DNA of 64,000 nt, taken from NCBI RefSeq assembly GCF_023845585.1, contig NZ_JAMQHS010000006.1, positions 230,142 through 294,141 of the forward strand. Direction: 5' to 3'. Source of the stretch: Clostridium sp. CMCC3677 (GTDB taxonomy: Bacteria; Bacillota; Clostridia; Clostridiales; Clostridiaceae). Numbering within the stretch: position 1 is the first letter of the stretch; every line of letters begins with the position of its first letter. The notes beneath the pieces are model-generated. The model was given only the letters and a program-made list of their open reading frames with translations, did no database searches and had not been told where the DNA came from. Below are positions 8,758 to 16,580 of the stretch, one piece after another. A program made the translations under genes and the position numbers.

Positions 8758-9614
8758 TCACTTTCACCTCTTTTGAATCCTATGTTTATTGATAAATCTC
8801 CAAATTTAGTTTTAATCTTTGCAGAATAATTGTTATCTATTTCTGCTTTTGATATATTTATTGATTCACCGTGAAATGTAGTTGGTGGTGCTACTCTTAA
8901 TCCAAATACTTTATTCTTTTTATTTATCATTGAGCATGCATTTCCTGCAAACATATTGGCAATTTCCGCTACCACATTAAGTAATTCTTTCGTATCTTTA
9001 GCTTCTCTCTTTAATAATGTTGTTACAATATTTTGAGCTGTTTCAAATGACATATCTATAATCATTCTTCCTGAGTATTTTCCTATAATCCCCATAACTG
9101 CCACAATGCCTTCGCTGTGTATCTCTTTATCAGTATTATAATCATCAATAACTTCAGCATCTGTTTTTGTTAATTTGCTAAATAAATTTATTATAGATTC
9201 TTTAAATACATTTGGATATAAAAGTTCTAATTCTGAATGAAGTTCTTCATCCCCCATAACTCTATTTATTAACAACGTTAATTCTTCTGAATCAACTGGT
9301 TTTTGAATATAACCTGATATTTTTGTTTTCTTAGCTTTTTTTATAAGTTCATCATCCATCATTGCACTAACAATAATAACTTTAATACTATCATCAATTT
9401 TGTGTATTTCTCTTGTGCATTCAAAACCATCAGTACCTGGAATAGTCATATCCATTGTTATTAAATCAGGTTTTAATTTCTTAGTCTCTTCAATAGCTTC
9501 CTCTAGCGATTGAGCTTCTCCAACAACATTAAACCCATTTTCTGTTAATGCATCTCTAAGCAATGCTATTTGAAATGGTGAATCATCAACTATTAAAATT
9601 TTTATATCTTTCAT
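8739..9614 (-). CDS. Response regulator fused to a CheX domain
   Basis: The 291-residue protein has an N-terminal receiver domain (about 4-120) with acidic pocket Asp10/Asp11, phospho-acceptor Asp55, Ser83 and Lys105 (IQKPVD), followed by a CheX-like domain (about 140-291) whose helix EIANMFAGNACS keeps Glu217 and Asn220 of the phosphatase motif. It may be a receiver that controls its own dephosphorylation or that of another CheY. No histidine kinase is adjacent. The RBS AAAGGGGTGG precedes the ATG. It forms a two-gene unit with the free CheX protein. Confidence 0.87.
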   Translation of the reverse strand: MKDIKILIVDDSPFQIALLRDALTENGFNVVGEAQSLEEAIEETKKLKPDLITMDMTIPGTDGFECTREIHKIDDSIKVIIVSAMMDDELIKKAKKTKISGYIQKPVDSEELTLLINRVMGDEELHSELELLYPNVFKESIINLFSKLTKTDAEVIDDYNTDKEIHSEGIVAVMGIIGKYSGRMIIDMSFETAQNIVTTLLKREAKDTKELLNVVAEIANMFAGNACSMINKKNKVFGLRVAPPTTFHGESINISKAEIDNNYSAKIKTKFGDLSINIGFKRGESEWMSII

Positions 9615-9866
9615 ATGTTATTCCACCCCTTTTATCATATAATATAGGATTTATTAATATTTAATAGAACTTTTTATACTTTAAATTGTAATCAATCTAA
9701 CCTTATAATTTATATTTAATATTTCGAGTGTATTCAACATTTCTTAATAGTTAAAAGCTATCTCTCTTAATTTTTTAATTAATTTTATAATCATTTTAAT
9801 ATTTTATTTGATTTATATATATATGTCTTTTTTAAAGCATATGAAAAAACTAATATAAAAATAAAA
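9615..9866. other. Intergenic region upstream of the response regulator
   Basis: About 250 bases of AT-rich DNA without a convincing reading frame. The part at 9703-9755 resembles 35106-35158 (shared words ATATTTAATATTTC, ATTCAACATTT, TTAATAGTT), so it may be an old dispersed repeat. No clear promoter was assigned. Confidence 0.4.
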
Positions 9867-9916
9867 AAGACTATATCATTTCTATAACTAAATACTTACA
9901 GAAATGATATAGTCTT
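9867..9916 (-). terminator. Intrinsic terminator of uraA
   Basis: A 17-bp perfect inverted repeat (AAGACTATATCATTTCT / AGAAATGATATAGTCTT) with a 16-nt loop. On the minus strand it is followed by a T-rich run, as expected for the end of the uraA transcript. Confidence 0.85.
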
Positions 9917-9920
9917 ATAC

Positions 9921-9975
9921 TTATACTCCGCCCACTTTGCTTATACATATATCAATACTCCGCTAAAACAGAGCC
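9921..9975. repeat. Single right end of a type B fold-back element
   Basis: TTTGCTTATACATATATC followed by CTAAAACAGAGCC matches the right arm of the full type B element at 49801-50075. No left end is seen; the fragment abuts the uraA terminator. Confidence 0.7.
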
Positions 9976-9988
9976 TTTATTTATTATT

Positions 9989-11251
9989 TTATTTTTTGAA
10001 ATTCACTCTGTTTAATATTAAGTTTAATGCTACTCCAACAATTGCTGCAAAGCTTAATCCTGATATAGATACTGTATCATTTATTCTTATTCCTACTAAA
10101 ATTCCAAATTTTTTCTCTATGAAAGTTCCTAAAAGTCCTATTACTAGTATTGTAATAATTACAAGTAAATTTCTCCAATCTATTTTCACTTTTTGATATT
10201 TTATAGTATTAAATCCAACTAATGAAATCATAGAAAATAACATTATACTTATTCCACCCATAACAGCTTGTGGAATTGTGCTTATTGCAGATCCAAACTT
10301 ACCTATAAAGCTTAGCATTATTGCAAATATAGCTGCTAATCTTAATATTGATGGATCATAATTTTTAGTAATTGCTAAAACTCCAGTATTCTCTCCATAT
10401 GTAGTATTAGCTGGCCCCCCAAATGATGCTGCTATCATAGTAGCTAGTCCATCTCCTAGTAACGTCCTATTTAATCCTGGCTCTTCTATGAAATTTTTTC
10501 CAACAACTTGACCATTTGTTGTTATGTCACCAATATGTTCCATAAAAGTAGCTAGTACTACTGGTACAATAATCATTATCGCTCCTAAATCAAATTTAGG
10601 TAATGTAAAATGTGGAATAACTATAATGCTCGCTTCTGAAATTGCTTGAACATTAACATACCCTATAAAATAAGATACTATATATCCTACAATAACCCCA
10701 CATAATATTGATATTTGAGATATAAATCCTTTTCCTAAATATTTTACTGATAAAGTTACTCCTAATGTTATAACTCCAATGATTAAATTGTCTTTAGCCA
10801 TATTTATAGCTGTTGGAATTAAATTTAATCCTATTACCATAATCATAGGTCCAACAACTTGTGCTGGTAATATATATTTTATTTTATCAGTACCAATTTT
10901 TTTGATAATAAAAGACATTAAGACATAGATTAGACCTGCTATCATTATTCCACCTTGTGCATATCTTAAATCGCCATATGTTTGTCCAACAGCGCATATT
11001 ACTGGAATGAATGCAAATGATGAGCCTAAAAAGACTGGAACTTTCATTTTTGTACAAATATGAAATACTAATGTTCCAATACCTGCACAAAATAATGCTA
11101 CCGAAATATCAAGACCGGTTAAAATAGGAACTAAAACAGTTGCTCCAAACATTGCAATTAAGTGTTGTAATGCTAATACTAACTTGCCCCCTGTTTTTTT
11201 CCACGAAATTTCTCCGAATTGCTCTTTTGTAATACTTATAATTTCTGACAT
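9989..11251 (-). CDS. uraA: Uracil/xanthine permease family: uracil permease
   Basis: A 420-residue NCS2-family proton symporter for uracil uptake. It has many hydrophobic segments and the family segment FMEHIGDITTNGQVVGKNF, followed by LNRTLLGDGLATMIAASFGGPANTTYGENTG, typical of UraA/PyrP. A PyrR-type RNA attenuator lies between its promoter and RBS (AAGGAGGT), which strongly supports uracil rather than xanthine as substrate. Transcribed alone; its terminator is at 9867-9916. Confidence 0.93.
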   Translation of the reverse strand: MSEIISITKEQFGEISWKKTGGKLVLALQHLIAMFGATVLVPILTGLDISVALFCAGIGTLVFHICTKMKVPVFLGSSFAFIPVICAVGQTYGDLRYAQGGIMIAGLIYVLMSFIIKKIGTDKIKYILPAQVVGPMIMVIGLNLIPTAINMAKDNLIIGVITLGVTLSVKYLGKGFISQISILCGVIVGYIVSYFIGYVNVQAISEASIIVIPHFTLPKFDLGAIMIIVPVVLATFMEHIGDITTNGQVVGKNFIEEPGLNRTLLGDGLATMIAASFGGPANTTYGENTGVLAITKNYDPSILRLAAIFAIMLSFIGKFGSAISTIPQAVMGGISIMLFSMISLVGFNTIKYQKVKIDWRNLLVIITILVIGLLGTFIEKKFGILVGIRINDTVSISGLSFAAIVGVALNLILNRVNFKK

Positions 11252-11277
11252 AAAAAAAATACCTCCTTAAATAAATA

Positions 11278-11325
11278 AGAGGAAAATACTATTATCTCCC
11301 CTTTTTAGCCTCTCTGGACTAAATT
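11278..11325 (-). promoter_or_regulatory. PyrR-type pyrimidine attenuator upstream of uraA
   Basis: On the minus strand, AGTCCAGAGAGGCT (11320-11307) is the conserved PyrR-binding sequence. Downstream, AGGGGA / TCCTCT (11302-11278) can form a terminator stem followed by TATTTATTT. When UMP-bound PyrR holds the binding hairpin, the terminator should form and stop uraA transcription. This is known PyrR biology applied to a clear sequence match. The rest of the gap to 11565 is AT-rich with nothing recognised. Confidence 0.85.
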
Positions 11326-11565
11326 AAAAGTTCTTGTCAAAATTTTTAACAATATGAAATTGTATATAAAAATAATTATCTATTCTTATATTTTATTCTT
11401 TATCTTATTATAGCTTAAATTTTTTAAAAGTAAATAATTTTTTATAAATTCTCTTAAAATTAATAATTTACTCAAAAGAGTAATTATAGTATTTAAGGTT
11501 TAATATAACCCATAAAATTATAATTACCCTTAAATTTAATCTCTAGTCTTTAGTGTACATATTTA

Positions 11566-12348
11566 TTATATATTACCTCTATAATCTGCACTTAAGAACA
11601 TGGCAGCCTCTTTAGTTCTTCTTCTATAAAGCCCTTCTATTCTTTTTCCTCCACCATTACTCCAAGCTTGAAAATTAGAAGTAATTATATCTTTATCTCT
11701 TATTCCTGCAATTATATTTTTATATAGTGTAGAGCCTAGCAATCCTACTACCCCACAATTATATGCAAAGCTTACTAATGCATCTAGTTCATTTTGTTTT
11801 AAACTTATATTTTTATCATCTAAATCTTTTTTTATTATTTTAGCATATTTATTGTTAATTAAATTTTTTAACATTTCACTTGCTTTACTTTCAGTTATAC
11901 TAGATAACCCCTTTATTTCATCTCCAGTCATTCCATAACCTAATGTTAAGACTCCAACCATATCATAATATGGTTTTGAAAAAAAACCCTCCCAAGATTT
12001 TATAAAATCAATACAAGCATCAGATACTAAAGTATTTTCTAACATACTACCATCTTTATCAAAAGTATACTGTTTCCCATTAATACTTGCAGTACAATCA
12101 ATATAACATTTTCCTTTATAGCCATTACTAGATTCCTCAAGATAATACCAAATTTCCTTTAGCTTAATCCATCCAGTTTGCATTATTCCATTGGAATCCA
12201 TATAATACCATAATCCATCTTTGTCTTTTACCCACCCAGTCTGCATTATTCCCTCATCATTTAAATAATACCATTTCCCATTTTCTTCATACCAGCCTTT
12301 TATAACCTTTCCATCTTGACCTTCTACACACCATTTCCATTGTGTCAT
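11566..12348 (-). CDS. Phage-type lysozyme (GH24) with N-terminal cell-wall-binding repeats
   Basis: The 260-residue protein starts with three choline-binding/cell-wall-binding-like repeats (about 1-75: GWYEENGKWYYL, GWVKDKDGLWYYM, GWIKLKEIWYYL) and ends with a T4-type lysozyme domain (about 108-255). The catalytic glutamate is Glu120 in IKSWEGF, followed by YYDMVGVLTLGYG and the family segment ALVSFAYNCGVVGL. There is no signal peptide, as in endolysins that need a holin, but no holin or other phage gene is near. It may be a domesticated endolysin. The RBS AAGGAGG precedes the ATG. Confidence 0.88.
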   Translation of the reverse strand: MTQWKWCVEGQDGKVIKGWYEENGKWYYLNDEGIMQTGWVKDKDGLWYYMDSNGIMQTGWIKLKEIWYYLEESSNGYKGKCYIDCTASINGKQYTFDKDGSMLENTLVSDACIDFIKSWEGFFSKPYYDMVGVLTLGYGMTGDEIKGLSSITESKASEMLKNLINNKYAKIIKKDLDDKNISLKQNELDALVSFAYNCGVVGLLGSTLYKNIIAGIRDKDIITSNFQAWSNGGGKRIEGLYRRRTKEAAMFLSADYRGNI

Positions 12349-12552
12349 ATTTAATCCTCCTTGGTTAAAAATAGAATTATCTAATATCTATATTTTTATT
12401 TAAGGATTTTAATCTATTAAAATTTTAAAATTATATATTTTAACTTAAGAATTAACACATACTACATAATATGAAATTCATATTTAAGCGGTTACTATTT
12501 AATATATATTTTTTAATTATTGTAGCTATCTTTTAATTAATTTATAAATGAA

Positions 12553-12604
12553 AAGGAACCGTCATCAGCTAATGATTTAAAAAATCATTCTGAGACAGCT
12601 CCTT
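12553..12604 (-). terminator. Terminator after the MBL-fold gene
   Basis: A long imperfect hairpin (AAGGAACCGTCATC with GAGACAGCTCCTT, inner stem AATGATTTaaaaAAATCATT). On the minus strand it is followed by CCTTTTC. It lies about 30 bases after the stop of the MBL-fold gene. Confidence 0.65.
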
Positions 12605-12634
12605 AAATTTATTAAGTAATTTATATCCTAAAAA

Positions 12635-13498
12635 TTAATCTAATTCTACTATTGTACCTGTTCTATTAGTAAATGAAGTTTTACATTCCTCATTAAATAT
12701 TTCTACTGCTTTTTCACCAGTACAATGAGATAATCCTAATAATTCAACACCTGATTTCTTTAAATAATCCACTGATTTTTTTATTCTATCATCATCCGCT
12801 TCTATAAGATGTGTACCACCTATTATTCCTACTATCTTTTCATTAGTTCTTTCTTCTATGGTTTTTACCATATTTAAAAATCCTGGATGTGCACATCCAA
12901 GTAATATAACTAAACCTTTTTTAGTTTTTATTCCTAAAGCGATTTCTTCATCAAATGTATCAACTATATATTCATCATTAACTTTACGTTGCATATTAGG
13001 GTTTACTTTTTCGAATTCATAGTACTTATTAAAATTAGAGAATACAAAAATATTATCGCATATTTCTAAAATATCTTTTTCTAAACTTTCTACAGAAACA
13101 CCTTTACTCTCTATATAATTTTTATCAAAGTCTGTTCCTATATAAGCATATCCTGGTTCTTTTGAAAAATCTGATTTAAGACTTCCATCTGAATAATGAT
13201 ATTTATCTGTTCTTTCAAAAAAATGCTTGCTTACTATAAGTTTAGGTTTTATATTATAAGTTTCTAATAATTTTTTTACTCCTCCACAATGGTCATAGTG
13301 AGCATGACTTAAAACCATAATGTCTGTCTTTTTGAGATCAATATTTAAGTTTACTGCATTTTCAATAAAATCTCCTGTCTTTCCTGTATCAAACAAAACA
13401 TTGCAACCACTTCCTTCAATAAACATAGAAAGTCCATGTTCATTCTTTAACTTTTCATCCTTATCTTGTGTATTTTCTATTAAAGTAGTTATTTTCAT
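12635..13498 (-). CDS. MBL-fold metallohydrolase
   Basis: A 287-residue metallo-beta-lactamase-fold enzyme. The metal motif is SHAHYDHCGG (HxHxDH), with further histidines in GCAHPGFLN, GGTHLI and LGLSHCTG. This layout matches the group often annotated as dihydropterin-aminobenzene phosphate synthase-like or F420-related MBL proteins; the substrate is not known. Gene start is supported by GGAGGGG. It follows a chemoreceptor gene by 15 bases and is likely cotranscribed with it. A truncated paralog lies at 35185-35493. Confidence 0.85.
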   Translation of the reverse strand: MKITTLIENTQDKDEKLKNEHGLSMFIEGSGCNVLFDTGKTGDFIENAVNLNIDLKKTDIMVLSHAHYDHCGGVKKLLETYNIKPKLIVSKHFFERTDKYHYSDGSLKSDFSKEPGYAYIGTDFDKNYIESKGVSVESLEKDILEICDNIFVFSNFNKYYEFEKVNPNMQRKVNDEYIVDTFDEEIALGIKTKKGLVILLGCAHPGFLNMVKTIEERTNEKIVGIIGGTHLIEADDDRIKKSVDYLKKSGVELLGLSHCTGEKAVEIFNEECKTSFTNRTGTIVELD

Positions 13499-13513
13499 TT
13501 TGACCCCTCCATT

Positions 13514-14347
13514 TTATATTTCTGATGCAAATTCTTTTAGAAGTGTTGCAGTAGAATTAAGTTCTTGAACTGCAGCTGTAAGCTCTTCAATTCCCGATGC
13601 TTGTCCGTCTAATAATAAATTTGAAGCATTAAATCTATTATATATTTCATTTATTGAACTTTGTATATTACTCAATATTTCGTTAATCTCATTTATAGAT
13701 TCGCTACTTGATTGAGATAATTTTCTAATTTCATTAGATACTACACTAAATCCTTTTCCATATTCCCCTGCCCTAGCTGATTCTATAGCCGCATTTAAGC
13801 CAAGCATGTTAGTTTGTTTAGCTATACTTTCTATAAACTTTAAAACATCATCTGTTTTTTTATAATTATCATTGGTAATTTCTATAAACTTCTCTATATC
13901 TGAATTAGTTGCAGATATTTTTTGAAGTCCAGAAGACATATCCAATAAATTACTTCCTATTTGTGCTAATGAATCTGATAAAGTATTTGACATATTAGAT
14001 ATTTTTTCTTTTCTCTCAACACTCATACCAATTACTATTGTTCCTGCTATTTTATTATCTTCAAAAACTGGAATTGCTATTGTCTTTAGTGTTACTCCAA
14101 ATACACTTTCTGGTACCATAATAGATACTTGTTTTTTAGCTTTTAGACAAACATCAGCTGCACATCCTTCTGGAATTATATCGCCTGTTTTAGATTGCAT
14201 TTTTAAGTTTGTACTGTCTTTAACTAATAAAAATCTTTCCGTATTAGATATTGTAAAAATTAATTCATCTTCAAAATAATATTTAAAACAAGGCATTAAT
14301 GTGTAAAATGCCTGCATTAATTCATTATCTGCTATTTTATTTATCAT
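13514..14347 (-). CDS. Soluble methyl-accepting chemotaxis-type signalling protein
   Basis: A protein of about 277 residues without membrane segments. An N-terminal sensor-like domain (about 1-125; [20 protein letters not shown] and [18 protein letters not shown] resemble PAS/GAF-like cores) is joined to a short signalling domain with the conserved hairpin tip [21 protein letters not shown] choose the ATG at 14347 because AGGAG lies 8 bases upstream; the GTG at 14356 would overlap that site. It probably senses a cytoplasmic cue and feeds CheA. It is paired with the MBL-fold gene. Confidence 0.85.
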   Translation of the reverse strand: MINKIADNELMQAFYTLMPCFKYYFEDELIFTISNTERFLLVKDSTNLKMQSKTGDIIPEGCAADVCLKAKKQVSIMVPESVFGVTLKTIAIPVFEDNKIAGTIVIGMSVERKEKISNMSNTLSDSLAQIGSNLLDMSSGLQKISATNSDIEKFIEITNDNYKKTDDVLKFIESIAKQTNMLGLNAAIESARAGEYGKGFSVVSNEIRKLSQSSSESINEINEILSNIQSSINEIYNRFNASNLLLDGQASGIEELTAAVQELNSTATLLKEFASEI

Positions 14348-14625
14348 AAAAATCACTCCTAATTATTTTATGTAATTATTATTATTACTAATACATAAAT
14401 TTTCTATTTAAGTATTAATTATTACTTATTAGATTGTATTTTTTTCTAATGTTAGTTTTATTGTATGATATCATTTACACCAATTTCAATATTATATCAC
14501 TTTTTGGTTATTTTTCATAATTTTTCATTATTAACGTATTTGTTTTAAAGTATAATGATATACTAAACTTACTAATTAAATATGTACTACATTTATATAT
14601 TCGATATTTTTCAATATAAAAATAA
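14348..14625. other. Intergenic region upstream of the chemoreceptor
   Basis: Strongly AT-rich DNA between the chemoreceptor start and the terminator of the ABC exporter operon. It must hold the promoter for the chemoreceptor operon, but no single site stands out. No gene or structured RNA recognised. Confidence 0.4.
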
Positions 14626-14656
14626 GCCTAAATATTAAAATAATTAATATTTAGGC
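14626..14656 (-). terminator. Terminator of the ABC exporter operon
   Basis: The perfect inverted repeat GCCTAAATATT / AATATTTAGGC with a 9-nt loop is followed, on the minus strand, by TTATTTTTAT. It lies about 90 bases after the stop codon of the second exporter gene. Confidence 0.8.
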
Positions 14657-14744
14657 ACTTTTTATACTATATATTTAAGTATTTCTCTACATTATCATTT
14701 GTTTTAAATTATATTTTTTAAATTTTAATCCATTTATAAGATTT

Positions 14745-16580
14745 TTACATTGCTTTTGCCTTTTCAAACTGTGAATTATAAAGGTTCGCATAAAATCCAT
14801 TATTAGTTAACAGATTTTCATGATTTCCTTGTTCTATAATATCTCCATCCTTCATTACAAGAATTAGATCAGCATCTTTTATAGTTGATAATCTATGAGC
14901 TATAACAAAACTAGTTCTTCCCTTCATTAAATTATCCATTGCCTTTTGAATAAGTAATTCTGTTCTTGTATCAACTGAACTTGTTGCTTCATCAAGAATA
15001 AGAATCTTTGGATCAGCTAATATAGCTCTTGCTATTGTTAATAATTGTTTCTGTCCCGCTGAAACATTACTTGCTTCTTCATTTAATTCCATATCATATC
15101 CATCTGGTAAAGTTTTTACAAAGTTGTGAACATGAGCCGCTTTGGCTGCTTCAATCACTTCTTCATCAGTTGCATCTAATTTACCATATCTGATATTTTC
15201 CATTATGCTTCCGTTATATAACCATGTATCTTGTAATACCATACCAAATTCCTCACGAAGTTCACTACGATTAAAGTCTCTTAAATCATTACCATCAATT
15301 AAAATTTTCCCTTTATTTACATCATAGAAACGCATTAAAAGTTTAATTATTGTTGATTTACCAGCTCCTGTTGGTCCTACAATTGCAATCTTTTGTCCCT
15401 TTTTAATTTTAGCACTAAAATCATTTACTATAATTTTGTCTTTATTGTATCCAAATTGTACATTTTTAAACTCTACATTACCATGAACATCATTAATAGA
15501 TACAGGATTTTTAGCAAATTGATCTTCTTCTTCCTCATCTAAAAATTCAAAAACTCTTTCAGCCGCAGCTGCTGTTGATTGTAGTAAATTTGAAACCTGA
15601 GCGATTTGACCAATTGGTTGAGTAAAGTTCCTACTATATTGAATAAATGATTGAATATTACCAACTGTAATTCTACCATTGATTACAAAATATCCACCTA
15701 AAATTGAAACTGCTACATATCCAAGATTACCCACAAAAGTCATTATTGGCATCATAAGTCCTGATAAAAATTGAGATTTCCATGCTGACTTATATAATAC
15801 ATAATTAGATTCTTCAAATTCATCAATTACCTTTTGTTCTTTATTAAACACCCTAACTATATTTTGGCCGCTGAAGACTTCTTCAACTTGACCATTTACA
15901 TGACCTAAGTACTTCTGTTGTGCCTTAAAATGTTTTTGCGATTTTTTAACAACAAATCCTATAATAGCCATAGAAATTGGTAATATACATAAAACTACTA
16001 AAGTCATTATCCAGTCAATGCTAAACATCATTATCATAATACCTATAACTGTTGTAATTGATGTTATAAGTTGAGTAGCACTTTGATTTAAGCTTTGAGA
16101 TAGTGTATCTATATCATTGGTGAAAATTGATAATACTTCACCATGTGTTCTGCTATCAAAAAATTTCATTGGCATACGATGTATTTTTTCTGATAATTCT
16201 TTTCTTAATGTATATGTCAACTTTTGAGAAACATTTGTCATTAATATTCCTTGTATAAAAGAGAATATTGCACTAATAACATATAAACAAATTAATGCTC
16301 CAAGTATTTTTGCAATTTTATCAAAGTCAATACCTGATCCTCCAGATACTTTTCTCATTAATCCTTCAAACAATTCTGTAGTTGCATTACCTAAGATTTT
16401 AGGTCCTACTATAGAAAATATTGTACTACCTATAGCAAAAACAAATACAAAAATTATAGGAATTTTATATGCACTTAAGTATTTCATCAATTTACTCATA
16501 GTACCTTTAAAATTCTTGGCTTTTTCTCCTGCAACCATTTTGCCGCCCATTGGACCTTTTCTTTGCGTACTCTTACTCAT
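14745..16580 (-). CDS. ABC exporter half-transporter (second subunit)
   Basis: A half-transporter of about 611 residues: six-helix exporter membrane domain (about 25-330) followed by an ATPase domain with Walker A (VGPTGAGKST), signature NVSAGQKQ, Walker B (ILILDEATSSVD) and the H-loop (IAHRLS). I choose the ATG at 16580 because AAAGGAGG lies directly upstream; a longer frame exists but lacks an RBS. It overlaps the upstream subunit by 8 bases, showing translational coupling. The pair probably forms a heterodimeric multidrug exporter under the divergent MarR regulator. Substrate unknown. Confidence 0.9.
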   Translation of the reverse strand: MSKSTQRKGPMGGKMVAGEKAKNFKGTMSKLMKYLSAYKIPIIFVFVFAIGSTIFSIVGPKILGNATTELFEGLMRKVSGGSGIDFDKIAKILGALICLYVISAIFSFIQGILMTNVSQKLTYTLRKELSEKIHRMPMKFFDSRTHGEVLSIFTNDIDTLSQSLNQSATQLITSITTVIGIMIMMFSIDWIMTLVVLCILPISMAIIGFVVKKSQKHFKAQQKYLGHVNGQVEEVFSGQNIVRVFNKEQKVIDEFEESNYVLYKSAWKSQFLSGLMMPIMTFVGNLGYVAVSILGGYFVINGRITVGNIQSFIQYSRNFTQPIGQIAQVSNLLQSTAAAAERVFEFLDEEEEDQFAKNPVSINDVHGNVEFKNVQFGYNKDKIIVNDFSAKIKKGQKIAIVGPTGAGKSTIIKLLMRFYDVNKGKILIDGNDLRDFNRSELREEFGMVLQDTWLYNGSIMENIRYGKLDATDEEVIEAAKAAHVHNFVKTLPDGYDMELNEEASNVSAGQKQLLTIARAILADPKILILDEATSSVDTRTELLIQKAMDNLMKGRTSFVIAHRLSTIKDADLILVMKDGDIIEQGNHENLLTNNGFYANLYNSQFEKAKAM

